Assembly (NCBI RefSeq): GCF_003634935.1
Contig: NZ_RBXO01000001.1
Span: 1,054,001-1,118,000 of the forward strand
DNA: 64,000 nt
Reading direction: 5' to 3'
DNA from: Saccharothrix australiensis
GTDB taxonomy: Bacteria > Actinomycetota > Actinomycetes > Mycobacteriales > Pseudonocardiaceae
The translations under genes were made by a program, and so were the position numbers. Positions 1 to 8,964 of the stretch are shown in pieces. Under the pieces are notes generated by a model. The model worked only from the letters and a program-made list of their open reading frames with translations, made no database searches and was not told the origin of the DNA. Within the stretch, counting starts at the first letter, position 1, and each line of letters begins with the position of its first letter.

Positions 1-14
1 GCGACGTCGTGCCG

Positions 15-69
15 ACCGGGCTCGGCGCCACCCCGAACCGGTGCCGACGGCGGCCGTACCGAGCCCGGT
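15..69. other. Inverted repeat near window start
   Basis: Eleven-base arms (ACCGGGCTCGG at 15-25 and its complement at 59-69) enclose a 33-base loop that holds further complementary bases. It may be the terminator of a gene lying left of the window. I see no coding region in bases 1-225. Confidence 0.4.
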
Positions 70-156
70 GCGGGGCCTGCCGCGGCGCACGCTGGCGTCA
101 CGTCCGCGTTCCTGAGAACACGCCATGAGTTTCCGCGCGGCTATGGCGGGACGAGG

Positions 157-185
157 TTGACCTAACTTACGCTGCCGTAAGTTAC
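157..185 (+). promoter_or_regulatory. Desaturase promoter with palindromic operator
   Basis: TTGACC at 157-162 resembles a -35 box and TAAGTT at 178-183 a -10 box. A perfect palindrome, TAACTTACG at 163-171 and its complement at 176-184 around a 4-base spacer, fills the space between them. Such a site is typical of TetR-family operators that block RNA polymerase. The TetR gene just downstream of the desaturase is the obvious candidate regulator, but that link is an inference. Confidence 0.65.
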
Positions 186-225
186 GGTTCCGTAGGTAGC
201 CCCCGAACAACCAAGAGGTACACGT

Positions 226-1182
226 ATGACCAGCACCCTGGAGAGCAGGCCCACACCGCCCGGTCCGGACAAAGGACCGAAGCCGCTGACCGACGGCCGG
301 CGCGGCCACGTGGAGCAATTGGGCGTCTACGTGTTCGTCATCGTGCCGTTCCTGGCGCTGATCGCGGCGGTGCCGTTCGCCTGGGGCTGGGGGCTGGGCT
401 GGCTGGACGTGGCGCTGTTCGTCGCCTTCTACTACCTGTCCGGCCTGGGCGTGACCATCGGCTACCACCGGTACTTCACGCACGGCTCGTTCAAGGCCAA
501 CCGGGCGCTCAAGATCGCGCTCGCCATCGCGGGCAGCATGGCGCTCCAGGGCCCGGTGATCGTCTGGGTCGCCGACCACCGCCGCCACCACGCGTTCTCC
601 GACCGCGAGGGCGACCCGCACTCGCCGTGGCTGTTCGGCTCCGGCCCCGTCGCCCTGGCCAAGGGCTTCTGGCACGCCCACATGGGCTGGCTGTTCGAGC
701 GGGACAAGACCAACGCGCAGCGGTTCGCGCCCGACCTGCTGGCCGACGAGGACCTCGTCAAGGTCGACAAGCTGTTCTGGCTGTGGACCACGATCAGCCT
801 GCTCGCGCCCGCCGCGCTGGGCGGCCTGATCACCATGTCGTGGGCGGGCGCGCTGTCCGCGTTCTTCTGGGCGGGCCTGGTGCGCGTCGCCTTCCTGCAC
901 CACGTCACCTGGTCGGTCAACTCGATCTGCCACATGGTCGGCGACCGCCCGTTCGCGGCGCGCGACCGCTCCGCCAACGTGTGGGCGCTGGCGATCCTGT
1001 CGTTCGGCGAGTCGTGGCACAACCTGCACCACGCCGACCCGACCTGCGCGCGGCACGGCGTGAAGCGCGGCCAGATCGACACCTCCGCGCGGTTGATCTG
1101 GCTGTTCGAGAAGCTCGGCTGGGCGCGCGACGTGCGCTGGCCCAACGCGCAGCGCCTCGCCCGGATCAGCGCGAAGAAGTAG
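226..1182 (+). CDS. Acyl-CoA (delta-9 type) fatty acid desaturase
   Basis: This 318-aa membrane desaturase would insert a cis double bond into saturated acyl chains at the cytoplasmic membrane, using O2 and electrons from a redoxin/reductase pair that is not in this window. All three histidine boxes that bind the di-iron centre are present: HRYFTH at 81-86, HRRHH at 118-122 and HNLHH at 265-269. Long hydrophobic stretches lie at about 33-75 and 186-220. The ATG follows AAGAGG at 213-218. The length fits the short bacterial acyl-CoA desaturases. Double-bond position and substrate cannot be read from the sequence. A palindromic operator overlaps the promoter, and a TetR gene follows after a strong hairpin, suggesting repression relieved by an acyl ligand. 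Confidence 0.93.
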   Translation: MTSTLESRPTPPGPDKGPKPLTDGRRGHVEQLGVYVFVIVPFLALIAAVPFAWGWGLGWLDVALFVAFYYLSGLGVTIGYHRYFTHGSFKANRALKIALAIAGSMALQGPVIVWVADHRRHHAFSDREGDPHSPWLFGSGPVALAKGFWHAHMGWLFERDKTNAQRFAPDLLADEDLVKVDKLFWLWTTISLLAPAALGGLITMSWAGALSAFFWAGLVRVAFLHHVTWSVNSICHMVGDRPFAARDRSANVWALAILSFGESWHNLHHADPTCARHGVKRGQIDTSARLIWLFEKLGWARDVRWPNAQRLARISAKK

Positions 1183-1188
1183 CCCTTG

Positions 1189-1225
1189 ACCCGCCCCTCG
1201 CCCACTCGGCGAGGGGCGGGTGTTT
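1189..1225 (+). terminator. Intrinsic terminator after the desaturase
   Basis: Fourteen-base perfect arms (1189-1202 and 1208-1221) with a 5-base loop are followed by GTTT. The hairpin starts 7 bases after the desaturase stop. It covers the GTG at 1220, which argues against that codon being the start of the following TetR gene. Confidence 0.8.
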
Positions 1226-1237
1226 AGGGTGACCGGG

Positions 1238-1882
1238 ATGGCGGGACGACGGCGCGCGGGCGACACCCCGGTCCCGCGCGTGCGGATGACCGGGAAGGAA
1301 CGGCGCGAGCAGCTGCTGGACGTCGCTCGGGCGCTGTTCGCGGAGAAGGGTTTCGAGGTCACCTCGATCGAGGAGATCGCGCACCGGGCCGGTGTGTCCA
1401 AGCCCGTGGTCTACGAGCACTTCGGCGGCAAGGAAGGCATCTACGCGGTCGTGGTGGACCGCGAGATGCAGCACCTGATGGACCACATCGTCAACGCCCT
1501 GTCCGGCGGGCACCCGCGCGAACTGCTGGAGCAGGCCGCGTGCGCGCTGCTGGACTACATCGAGGGTTCGACGGACGGGTTCCGGATCCTCGTGCGCGAC
1601 TCGCCGGTGGCCTCGTCGACCGGCACGTTCTCGTCGCTGCTCAACGACATCGCGTCGCAGGTCGAGTCGATCCTGGGCCTGCACTTCTCGCGGCAGGGCT
1701 ACGACCGCAAGCTCGCGGCGCTCTACAGCCAGGCGCTGGTGGGCATGGTCGCGCTGACCGGCCAGTGGTGGCTGGAGGTGCGCAAGCCGAAGAAGGACGA
1801 GGTCGCCGCGCACCTGGTGAACCTGGCCTGGAAGGGCTTGTCCCACATGGACCACAAGCCCCGCCTGCGCACCCGCGGCTGA
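1238..1882 (+). CDS. TetR/AcrR-family transcriptional regulator
   Basis: A 214-aa regulator with the usual layout: an N-terminal helix-turn-helix at about residues 25-65 (TSIEEIAHRAGVSKPVVYEHF region) and an all-helical ligand-binding part to the C-terminus. I chose the ATG at 1238, preceded by AGGGTGA, because the in-frame GTG at 1220 lies inside the desaturase terminator stem. The gene is co-directional with the desaturase and 55 bases downstream of it. The palindrome in the desaturase promoter is the likely operator, so control of membrane lipid unsaturation is inferred. The ligand is unknown. The last codons lie in a hairpin shared with the convergent neighbour. Confidence 0.88.
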   Translation: MAGRRRAGDTPVPRVRMTGKERREQLLDVARALFAEKGFEVTSIEEIAHRAGVSKPVVYEHFGGKEGIYAVVVDREMQHLMDHIVNALSGGHPRELLEQAACALLDYIEGSTDGFRILVRDSPVASSTGTFSSLLNDIASQVESILGLHFSRQGYDRKLAALYSQALVGMVALTGQWWLEVRKPKKDEVAAHLVNLAWKGLSHMDHKPRLRTRG

Positions 1883-1900
1883 GCGTGCTCAGCCGCGGGT
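1871..1900. terminator. Bidirectional terminator spanning both stop codons
   Basis: A perfect hairpin with 14-base arms (1871-1884 and 1887-1900) and a 2-base loop contains the stop codons of both convergent genes (1880-1882 and 1889-1891). As a result both proteins end in Thr-Arg-Gly. Confidence 0.75.
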
Positions 1901-2980
1901 CACCTTGAGCACCTTGTCGTCGGCGCCGTTGGACGTGGTCAGGTAGAGGGCGTTGTCCGGTCCGAGCGCCGCGCCCCGCAGCCGCCCGTGCGTGCCGTCG
2001 AGCTGCTCCGGCACCGACACGGAGTGCACACCGCCCTCCGCCGTGACGGTGAACAGCAGCACCTTCGCGCCCTTGAGCGCGGTGACGGCCAGGACGCCGT
2101 TCAGGTCGCCCCACTCCTCGCCTTCGAGGAAGACCGCGTCGCAGACGGCCTCGGTCGGGCTGCCGGACGACCACACCGCGGGCACGGCGTCCGGGAAGCG
2201 CCCCAGGTCGGTCATGGGCACGTCCTCGTCGTAGTGGTCGACCGTGCCGCCCCGCGACGGGTCCCACCCGTAGTTGGCGCCGGGCTTGAGGACGTTCACC
2301 TCGTCGTCCACGTCGGGGCCGTGCTCGGCGGTGAGCACCAGCCCGTCCGAGCGGACCGCGATGCCCTGGACGTTGCGGTGGCCGCGGGTCAGCACGCCGC
2401 CCTCGCCGGTCGCGAGGTCGAGTTCGAGCACCTTGCCGCCGAGGCTGCCGCGGTCCTGGGCGACCTCCGGCCGGGCCGTGTCGCCGGTGCCGACGAGCAG
2501 CTTGCCGTTCGCGGCCAGGGCGAGCCGGCAGCCCGAGTGCCGCCCGCTCGGGTTGGCCGGGAGCCCGCCCCGGAGCGGGTCCCGCACGCGCGCGGCCTCC
2601 GCGCCGGTCAGCTCCCAGGTCACCAGCCGCACGTCCCGCGCGGTGTTGTGGCACGTGGTGAAGCGCCGGGTGCTCGCGAAGTCCGGGTGCACCACCAGGC
2701 CCATCAGCCCGCCCTCGCCGCGCGCCACGACGTCGCCGAGGTCGGCCCGCACCTCGGTCCGGCGGCCCCGGTCGACCAGCGCGAGCCGGCCCGGCCGCTC
2801 GGTGACCAGCAGCCGCCCGTCGGGCAGGAAGCCGACCTCCCAGGGGTGCGTCAGCCCGGTCGCGACCACCTCGACCCGGATCGCGCCCGGCGGACCGGCG
2901 TCGGGCGCGGTGCCGCCGGACGGGGCGTTCGAGCAGGCGGTGAGCAGCAACACGGCGGCGAACCCGACAACCCGGCGCAT
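1889..2980 (-). CDS. Glucose/sorbosone dehydrogenase-family lipoprotein (PQQ-type)
   Basis: A 363-aa beta-propeller protein of the soluble aldose/sorbosone dehydrogenase family, which oxidises sugars with PQQ outside the membrane. The N-terminus is a lipoprotein signal with lipobox LTAC ending at Cys16, so it should be anchored on the outer face of the cytoplasmic membrane. Family segments visible are THPWEVGFLPDGRLLVTERPG near the start, EGGLMGLVVHPDF, and NYGWDPSRGG later. It is the paralogue of the secreted enzyme at 47340-48356, which sits beside a PQQ operon, so PQQ dependence is plausible. Some family members do not bind PQQ. Substrate unknown. The gene converges on the TetR gene. Confidence 0.87.
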   Translation of the reverse strand: MRRVVGFAAVLLLTACSNAPSGGTAPDAGPPGAIRVEVVATGLTHPWEVGFLPDGRLLVTERPGRLALVDRGRRTEVRADLGDVVARGEGGLMGLVVHPDFASTRRFTTCHNTARDVRLVTWELTGAEAARVRDPLRGGLPANPSGRHSGCRLALAANGKLLVGTGDTARPEVAQDRGSLGGKVLELDLATGEGGVLTRGHRNVQGIAVRSDGLVLTAEHGPDVDDEVNVLKPGANYGWDPSRGGTVDHYDEDVPMTDLGRFPDAVPAVWSSGSPTEAVCDAVFLEGEEWGDLNGVLAVTALKGAKVLLFTVTAEGGVHSVSVPEQLDGTHGRLRGAALGPDNALYLTTSNGADDKVLKVTRG

Positions 2981-3212
2981 CCACCCAGGATGCCAAGCCC
3001 GGCGGGGGCGCGTGCCCCCGCCGGCCCGGCCGTTCGAGTGGCCTCCGGGGTCGCCGCCCGCGCTCCGCCCCCGACGCGGGGCGTCCCGGTCGAGCGGCTA
3101 ATCCGCGCGCGGACCACCGGGGGGTGCCCGTAGGCTGGTGGCCGAGCACCCCTTCCGGTGGGCACAGGTCCCAGGCAGGGGTCTGTCGTCGTTGCCTCCG
3201 GGAGCCACTCAA

Positions 3213-6200
3213 ATGCCCCAGCCCGGCCCGCTTTCCGGCCTGCTGACCGCCGTCCTGTCCGATAAAGCGCTCAGCGCCCTCGTCGACTCCCTCGGCGTGC
3301 CGTCGCTGGAGCTGGAGGGCGCGCCCGCCGCGCGGCCACTGGTCGCCGCCGCCCTGGCGCGCGAGACACCCGTGCTGGCCGTCACCGCCACCGGGCGGGA
3401 GGCGGACGAGCTGACCAACGTGCTGTGCGACCTCATCGGCCACGACGCGGTGGCGATCTTCCCCAGCTGGGAGACGCTGCCGCACGAGCGCCTGTCGCCG
3501 CGCGCCGACACGGTGGGCGCCCGGCTCCAGGTGCTGCGCCGGCTGCGGCACCCCGGCGACAACCCGCTGCGGGTCGTCGTGGCGACCGTGCGCAGCCTCA
3601 TCCAGCCGATGGCGCCCGGCCTCGGCGACCTCGTGCCGGTCGACCTGGAGGTCGGCGGCGAGCACGACTTCGAGCAGCTGCTCACCCACCTCGCCCAGCT
3701 CGCCTACGTCCGCGTGGACATGGTGGAGAAGCGCGGCGAGTTCGCCGTCCGGGGCGGCATCCTCGACGTCTTCCCGCCCACGGCCGAGCACCCGCTGCGG
3801 GTCGAGTTCTGGGGCGACGAGGTCAGCGAGATCCGGCCGTTCTCGGTGGCCGACCAGCGGTCGCTGCCCCGCGAGGTGAGCGGGTTCACCGCGCCGCCGT
3901 GCCGGGAGCTGCTGCTCACCGACCGGGTGAAGGAGCGGGCCGCCGAGCTGGCCGTCGCGCACGAGTCGGACGCCCAGCTCGCCGAGATGCTGGAGAAGAT
4001 CGCGAGCGGCATCCCGTCCGAGGGCATGGAGGCGCTGATCCCGGCGCTGTGCGAGGGCGAGCTGCAACTGCTCACCGACGTCGTCCCGGACGGCACGCAC
4101 GTCGTCCTCAACGACCCCGAGAAGATCCGCGCCCGCGCCCACGACCTCGTGCGCACCGGCCAGGAGTTCCTGGAGGCGTCCTGGATGGCGGCGGCCGGCG
4201 GCGGCAAGGCGCCCATCGACCTCGGCGCGTCCGCCTACCGCAGCCTGGCCGACGTGGCGGACGCCGCCAGGGCCAAGGGCCGCCCGTGGTGGACGCTGAG
4301 CCAGTTGACCACCGAGGACTCCGACGTCGTGCGGCTGGAGTTCCAGCGCGTCGAGGCTTACCAGGGCGACATCGACCGGGCGTTCGCCGACCTGCGCGCG
4401 CACACCGCCGCCGGCGGCACGGCGGTCCTGGTGGTGCCCGGCGCGGGCACGGCGCAACGGGCCGTCGAGCAGCTGGCGGAGTCCGAGGTGCCCGCCGTGC
4501 CGGCCGAGACCCTGGTCGAACCGCCCCGCGCGGGCGCGGTCACGGTGGTGCGGGGCGCGCTGGAGGACGGGTTCGCGCTGCCGGACCTCGCGCTCGTGGT
4601 GCTCACCGAGACCGACCTGACCGGCGGGCGCGGCGGGACGTCCACGAAGGACATGCGCCGGATGCCGTCGCGCCGCCGCAACGCGGTGGACCCGCTGGCG
4701 CTGCGGCCCGGCGACTTCGTCGTGCACGAGCAGCACGGCATCGGCAAGTACGTCGAGATGGCGCAGCGCACCACCAAGGACACCACCGGCTCCACCACGA
4801 CCCGCGAGTACCTGGTGCTGGAGTACGCCTCGTCCAAGCGCGGCCAGCCCGGCGACCGGCTGTTCGTGCCGACCGACCAGCTCGACGAGGTGTCGCGGTA
4901 CGTCGGCGGCGAGCTGCCCACGCTGAACCGGCTCGGCGGCAGCGACTGGAAGAACACCAAGGCCAAGGCGCGCAAGGCGGTCAAGCAGATCGCGGCCGAG
5001 CTGGTGCAGCTCTACGCCGCCCGCCAGGCCGCGCCCGGCCACGCGTTCGCGCCGGACACCCCGTGGCAGCGCGAGCTGGAGGACGCCTTCCCGTTCACCG
5101 AGACCGTCGACCAGATGGCGGCGATCGACGAGGTGAAGGCCGACATGGAGCGCACGGTCCCGATGGACCGGGTGATCTGCGGCGACGTCGGCTACGGCAA
5201 GACGGAGATCGCCGTGCGCGCCGCGTTCAAGGCGGTGCAGGACGGCAAGCAGGTCGTGGTGCTGGTGCCGACGACCCTGCTCGCCCAGCAGCACCTGAAC
5301 ACCTTCCAGGAGCGGATGCGGGCGTTCCCGGTCAACGTCAAGGGCCTGTCCCGGTTCACCGACCCGGCGGAGGCCGAGCAGGTCGTCGCCGGTCTCGCCG
5401 ACGGCGAGGTCGACGTCGTCATCGGCACGCACCGGCTGCTACAGAAGGGCCTGCGCTACAAGGACCTCGGCCTGGTGATCGTGGACGAGGAGCAGCGGTT
5501 CGGCGTCGAGCACAAGGAGCACATCAAGGCGCTGCGCACGCACGTCGACGTGCTCACCATGTCCGCGACGCCCATCCCGCGCACGCTGGAGATGTCGCTC
5601 GCGGGCATCCGGGAGATGTCCACGATCCTCACCCCGCCCGAGGAGCGGCACCCGATCCTGACCTACGTCGGCGCGTACGACGACAAGCAGGTCGCCGCGG
5701 CCATCCGCCGCGAGCTGCTGCGCGACGGCCAGGTGTTCTACGTGCACAACCGGGTGTCGACCATCGAGAAGGCCGCCCGCCGCATCCGCGAGCTGGTGCC
5801 GGAGGCCCGCGTGGTCACCGCGCACGGCCAGATGAACGAGGACAAGCTGGAGAAGATCATCCAGGGCTTCTGGGAACGCGAGTACGACGTGCTGGTGTGC
5901 ACGACGATCGTCGAGACCGGCCTGGACATCTCCAACGCCAACACGCTCATCGTGGAGCGCGGCGACCTGCTCGGGCTGTCCCAGCTGCACCAGCTGCGCG
6001 GTCGGGTCGGCCGGGGCCGCGAACGCGGCTACGCCTACTTCCTGTACCCGCCGGAGTCCCCGCTGACCGAGACCGCGCACGACCGGCTCGCCACCATCGC
6101 GCAGAACACCGAGCTGGGCGCGGGCATGGCGGTCGCGATGAAGGACCTGGAGATCCGGGGCGCGGGCAACATCCTCGGCGCGGAGCAGTCCGGGCACATC

Positions 6201-6791
6201 GCGGGCGTCGGGTTCGACCTGTACGTCCGGCTGGTCGGCGAGGCCGTGGAGGCGTTCCGGCGGCACGCGGGCGCGGAGGCCGAGGGCGAGGAGGAGCTGG
6301 CCGAGGTCCGCGTCGACCTGCCGGTGGACGCGCACATCCCGCACGACTACGTGCCCGGCGAGCGGCTGCGGCTGGAGGCGTACCGGAAGATCGCGGCGGC
6401 GGGCGACGAGGCGGCGCTGCGCGCGGTGTGGGACGAGCTGAAGGACCGCTACGGCACCCCGCCGCTGCCGGTGGAGCGGCTGCTCGCGGTCGCCCGGTTC
6501 CGCCAGACCTGCCGGGCGCACGGCGTGACGGAGGTGGCGGTCCAGGGCCAGGTCATCCGGTTCGCGCCGCTGGAGCTGAAGGACTCCCAGCTGGTGCGGC
6601 TGCGCCGGCTGCACCCGAAGGCCGTCCACAAGCCCGCCACCCGGACGGTCTCCGTGCCGAGGCCGACGGAGGGAGCGGCCGGCGGCCGAATGGGCGCACC
6701 CCAGCTCCGCGACCAGGAACTGCTGGACTGGTGCGCGCGGTTCCTCGAATCCTTGGCGGGTACTCCCGTGAGCAGCGTCACGGGTTCGTGA
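3213..6791 (+). CDS. mfd: Transcription-repair coupling factor Mfd
   Basis: An 1192-aa ATP-dependent DNA translocase that removes RNA polymerase stalled at lesions and recruits UvrA. The order of parts matches the family: UvrB-homologous N-terminal region, an RNA-polymerase interaction domain beginning [18 protein letters not shown] (about 496-513), helicase motif [10 protein letters not shown] (657-665), DEEQ (758-761), [10 protein letters not shown], and a GRVGRGRE motif before the C-terminal regulatory domain. I use ATG 3213, with GGGAG at 3200-3204 eight bases upstream, rather than an in-frame GTG at 3138. It is followed at 13 bases by a lipoprotein gene and then mazG, as in other actinomycetes. 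Confidence 0.96.
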   Translation: MPQPGPLSGLLTAVLSDKALSALVDSLGVPSLELEGAPAARPLVAAALARETPVLAVTATGREADELTNVLCDLIGHDAVAIFPSWETLPHERLSPRADTVGARLQVLRRLRHPGDNPLRVVVATVRSLIQPMAPGLGDLVPVDLEVGGEHDFEQLLTHLAQLAYVRVDMVEKRGEFAVRGGILDVFPPTAEHPLRVEFWGDEVSEIRPFSVADQRSLPREVSGFTAPPCRELLLTDRVKERAAELAVAHESDAQLAEMLEKIASGIPSEGMEALIPALCEGELQLLTDVVPDGTHVVLNDPEKIRARAHDLVRTGQEFLEASWMAAAGGGKAPIDLGASAYRSLADVADAARAKGRPWWTLSQLTTEDSDVVRLEFQRVEAYQGDIDRAFADLRAHTAAGGTAVLVVPGAGTAQRAVEQLAESEVPAVPAETLVEPPRAGAVTVVRGALEDGFALPDLALVVLTETDLTGGRGGTSTKDMRRMPSRRRNAVDPLALRPGDFVVHEQHGIGKYVEMAQRTTKDTTGSTTTREYLVLEYASSKRGQPGDRLFVPTDQLDEVSRYVGGELPTLNRLGGSDWKNTKAKARKAVKQIAAELVQLYAARQAAPGHAFAPDTPWQRELEDAFPFTETVDQMAAIDEVKADMERTVPMDRVICGDVGYGKTEIAVRAAFKAVQDGKQVVVLVPTTLLAQQHLNTFQERMRAFPVNVKGLSRFTDPAEAEQVVAGLADGEVDVVIGTHRLLQKGLRYKDLGLVIVDEEQRFGVEHKEHIKALRTHVDVLTMSATPIPRTLEMSLAGIREMSTILTPPEERHPILTYVGAYDDKQVAAAIRRELLRDGQVFYVHNRVSTIEKAARRIRELVPEARVVTAHGQMNEDKLEKIIQGFWEREYDVLVCTTIVETGLDISNANTLIVERGDLLGLSQLHQLRGRVGRGRERGYAYFLYPPESPLTETAHDRLATIAQNTELGAGMAVAMKDLEIRGAGNILGAEQSGHIAGVGFDLYVRLVGEAVEAFRRHAGAEAEGEEELAEVRVDLPVDAHIPHDYVPGERLRLEAYRKIAAAGDEAALRAVWDELKDRYGTPPLPVERLLAVARFRQTCRAHGVTEVAVQGQVIRFAPLELKDSQLVRLRRLHPKAVHKPATRTVSVPRPTEGAAGGRMGAPQLRDQELLDWCARFLESLAGTPVSSVTGS

Positions 6792-6804
6792 GAGGCTAGC
6801 TCCC

Positions 6805-7740
6805 GTGAGGACTGTGCAGAGGCGCTTCACCCTGGTCGGCGCGGCCGTCGCACTGCTGGTGGCGGGCTGCGGCGCCGGCCCGAGCCAGGTCGGCTCGGCC
6901 GCGATCGTCGGTGACACCGTGATCCCGCTGGAGCGGGTCCAGCAGCGGCTGGACACCGTGCTGAAGAAGGAGCCCGAGGCCCGGAAGCTGCACGAGCAGC
7001 GCAAGCTCGACCAGGTGTCCCGCCAGCTCGTGACCCTGGGCGTGCAGCACGAGCTGATCGAGCGGGCGGCGCTCCGCGAGGGCGTCACCGTGTCCGAGGA
7101 GGCGGTGTCGGAGTCCGTGGAGAACGCGGGCGGCGCCGAGGTGGCCTCGCAGAACACGGTCTACGACGCGGCGACGTTCCGCGAGCGGGCCAAGGACCAG
7201 CTCCTGCTGGTCGAGCTGGCGCGCAAGTACGTGGACCGGATGGAAGTCACGTTCGACTACTTCTTCACCAAGGACAACGCCGACGCCGTCGAGAAGGCCA
7301 AGCAGGTCGCGGCCGACCCGGCGAAGATGGCCGAGTACGTCCGCTCCGGCCCGCAGGGCCCGGAGGGGCAGCAACTGGCCAAGGTCGGGCAGAAGGTCAG
7401 CTCCGCGGACTCGCCGCAGGCGGCCGGCTCGCCGCTGTTCGGCGTGGAGCCGGGCACCGTGGTGGCGTTCCCGCCGGACCCCGGCAGCGCGCAGTGGATC
7501 GTGGCGCACGTGACGGCCCGCGACGACGACAAGAAGAGCAGCGGCGAGTCGTCCACCGAGCAGCTGACGCCCCAGCTGCTGGAGCAGATCGGCCTGCGCC
7601 TGGTGCAGCGGCTCGCCGGCGAGCCGGAGATCCGCGTGAACCCGCGCTACGGCGTGTGGGACTCGACGGCGATCGCGCTGGCCGCGAGCGACAAGGAGCT
7701 GTCGGGCTTCCAGGCGCTCGTCCGCGAGCCCAGGCAGTGA
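6805..7740 (+). CDS. SurA-N/peptidyl-prolyl isomerase-like lipoprotein
   Basis: A 311-aa lipoprotein with a signal peptide and lipobox ending at Cys22 (LVAGC). The body is rich in charged helices, with a pattern typical of SurA-type chaperone N-domains: a short strand (AAIVGDTVIPLERV) followed by helices around 40-160. A classical parvulin catalytic domain is not obvious, so chaperone or scaffold activity is as likely as isomerase activity. It starts with GTG 13 bases after mfd and ends 10 bases before mazG, so the three are probably co-transcribed. It would act on proteins outside the membrane. Confidence 0.78.
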   Translation: MRTVQRRFTLVGAAVALLVAGCGAGPSQVGSAAIVGDTVIPLERVQQRLDTVLKKEPEARKLHEQRKLDQVSRQLVTLGVQHELIERAALREGVTVSEEAVSESVENAGGAEVASQNTVYDAATFRERAKDQLLLVELARKYVDRMEVTFDYFFTKDNADAVEKAKQVAADPAKMAEYVRSGPQGPEGQQLAKVGQKVSSADSPQAAGSPLFGVEPGTVVAFPPDPGSAQWIVAHVTARDDDKKSSGESSTEQLTPQLLEQIGLRLVQRLAGEPEIRVNPRYGVWDSTAIALAASDKELSGFQALVREPRQ

Positions 7741-7750
7741 CCGGTACCCC

Positions 7751-8680
7751 GTGACGAACACCGTCGTACTGCTCGGCTCCCGCCACGACCCGGTGCTGCC
7801 CGCCGCCGCGCTGCCCGCCCTGCGGGCCGCGGCGGCGGTGTTCGCCTCGGACGACCTGGACCAGGAGTACTGGGTCGCCCTGGGCACGACACCCGTGACC
7901 GAGGTGGACGGCCCGGTCGTCTACCTGACCACCGATTTGGACGAGCCCTACGCCCGTGAGCTGGTGGCGGGCGGCGCGGCCGTGGTGCGCACCCCGCCGG
8001 GCACCGCGCTGGTCGGCGCGGTGTCGGTGATGGACCGCCTGCGGTCGCCCGGCGGGTGCCCGTGGGACGCCGAGCAGGACCACAAGTCGCTGCGCCAGTA
8101 CCTGGTGGAGGAGACCTACGAGCTGCTGGAGGCGATCGAGGACGGCGACCGGGCCGCGCTGCGCGAGGAGCTGGGCGACGTGCTGCTCCAGGTGCTGTTC
8201 CACGCGCGGATCGCGGCCGAGCACGCCGAGCCGTTCGGCATCGACGAGGTGGCGGGCGACCTGGTCCGCAAGCTCGTCGGCAGGCACCCCCACGTGTTCG
8301 GGGGCGACGACCCGGCGGTCCGCGACGCGACCACCCAGCAGCACCGCTGGGAGGAGCTGAAGCAGGTCGAGAAGCAGCGCGAGTCCAGCGTGGACGGTGT
8401 GGCGACCGGGCAGCCGGCGGTGGCGCTGGCCGGGAAGCTGGCGCAGCGGACGGCCCGCGCCGGGCTCCCGGTGGACCTGCTGCCCGAGGGCGACGACACC
8501 GGTGCGACGCTGTTCGCGGTGGCGGCGCTGGCGAAGCTGGCCGGTGAGGACCCGGAGGGCGAGCTGCGGGCGGTGGCGCGGGCGTTCGAGTCGCGGGTGA
8601 GGGCGGCGGAGCGGGCGGCACGGGCGGCCGGTGTGACGTCGTTGACGGCCGAGGACTGGCGCGCCTATTGGCCCGCGTGA
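7751..8680 (+). CDS. mazG: Nucleoside triphosphate pyrophosphohydrolase MazG
   Basis: A 309-aa protein that hydrolyses (d)NTPs to monophosphates and pyrophosphate, sanitising the nucleotide pool. The MazG fold is visible at about 95-210: GGCPWDAEQDHKSL, then the metal-binding EETYELLEAIE helix and ELGDVLLQVLFHARIA with its acidic residues. About 90 N-terminal residues precede the domain. The GTG start is 10 bases after the previous stop, continuing the mfd operon. Its 3' end overlaps the 3' end of a convergent 69-aa gene by 16 bases. Confidence 0.93.
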   Translation: MTNTVVLLGSRHDPVLPAAALPALRAAAAVFASDDLDQEYWVALGTTPVTEVDGPVVYLTTDLDEPYARELVAGGAAVVRTPPGTALVGAVSVMDRLRSPGGCPWDAEQDHKSLRQYLVEETYELLEAIEDGDRAALREELGDVLLQVLFHARIAAEHAEPFGIDEVAGDLVRKLVGRHPHVFGGDDPAVRDATTQQHRWEELKQVEKQRESSVDGVATGQPAVALAGKLAQRTARAGLPVDLLPEGDDTGATLFAVAALAKLAGEDPEGELRAVARAFESRVRAAERAARAAGVTSLTAEDWRAYWPA

Positions 8681-8874
8681 GCGGCCTCGAAGGCTTGCAG
8701 GGCCTCGGACACCTTGTCCACGAGGCGGCGCAGCGCCTCGGGCGTGCCGACGATCTCGAACTCCGGCAGGTTGCCGATCGCGAGCACGACGTCCTGCGGG
8801 TCGAGGCTCCACTCGATCTTGGTGTCCCGCAGGACGCGTGCCCAGAACTGCATCTCCGTGGTCGGCTTGCGCAT
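8665..8874 (-). CDS. Uncharacterised 69-aa protein
   Basis: I do not recognise this family. The gene has an ATG preceded on its strand by GAGAGGAG six bases upstream, and strong GC3 bias, so it looks real. The product has no cysteine, signal peptide or membrane segment. It begins MRKPTTEMQFWARVLRDTK, contains a central IGNLPEFEIVGTPEALRRLV segment and ends in a helix. It is divergent from the XRE regulator at 8965, across a 90-bp AT-richer spacer, and its 3' end overlaps mazG. The arrangement suggests a gene controlled by that regulator. Confidence 0.65.
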   Translation of the reverse strand: MRKPTTEMQFWARVLRDTKIEWSLDPQDVVLAIGNLPEFEIVGTPEALRRLVDKVSEALQAFEAAHAGQ

Positions 8875-8964
8875 GTCCACTCCTCTCGAAATTCCTGAGA
8901 TAACCTTGGCAAGGACTAAGAATTCTCGATAGTCCACGTTTGGGTGAAGCCCTAGGCTGGCGGC
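8875..8964. promoter_or_regulatory. Divergent promoter region with palindrome
   Basis: The 90-bp spacer between the 69-aa gene and the XRE gene is clearly AT-richer than its surroundings. It holds an 11-base palindrome (CCTTGGCAAGG, 8904-8914) and an AGAATTCT palindrome at 8919-8926. These are candidate operators for the XRE protein. No -10/-35 pair is certain. Confidence 0.45.

Noticed and set aside
1641-5432. A 1263-codon open frame on the minus strand across mfd and its neighbours
   Set aside because: It is a GC-bias shadow of mfd: it has no recognisable domain, and it runs antisense through well-conserved protein sequence.
3425-6799. An 1124-codon plus-strand frame overlapping mfd
   Set aside because: Arg/Pro/Gly/Ala-rich translation typical of a shifted frame of a high-GC gene; mfd occupies the correct frame.
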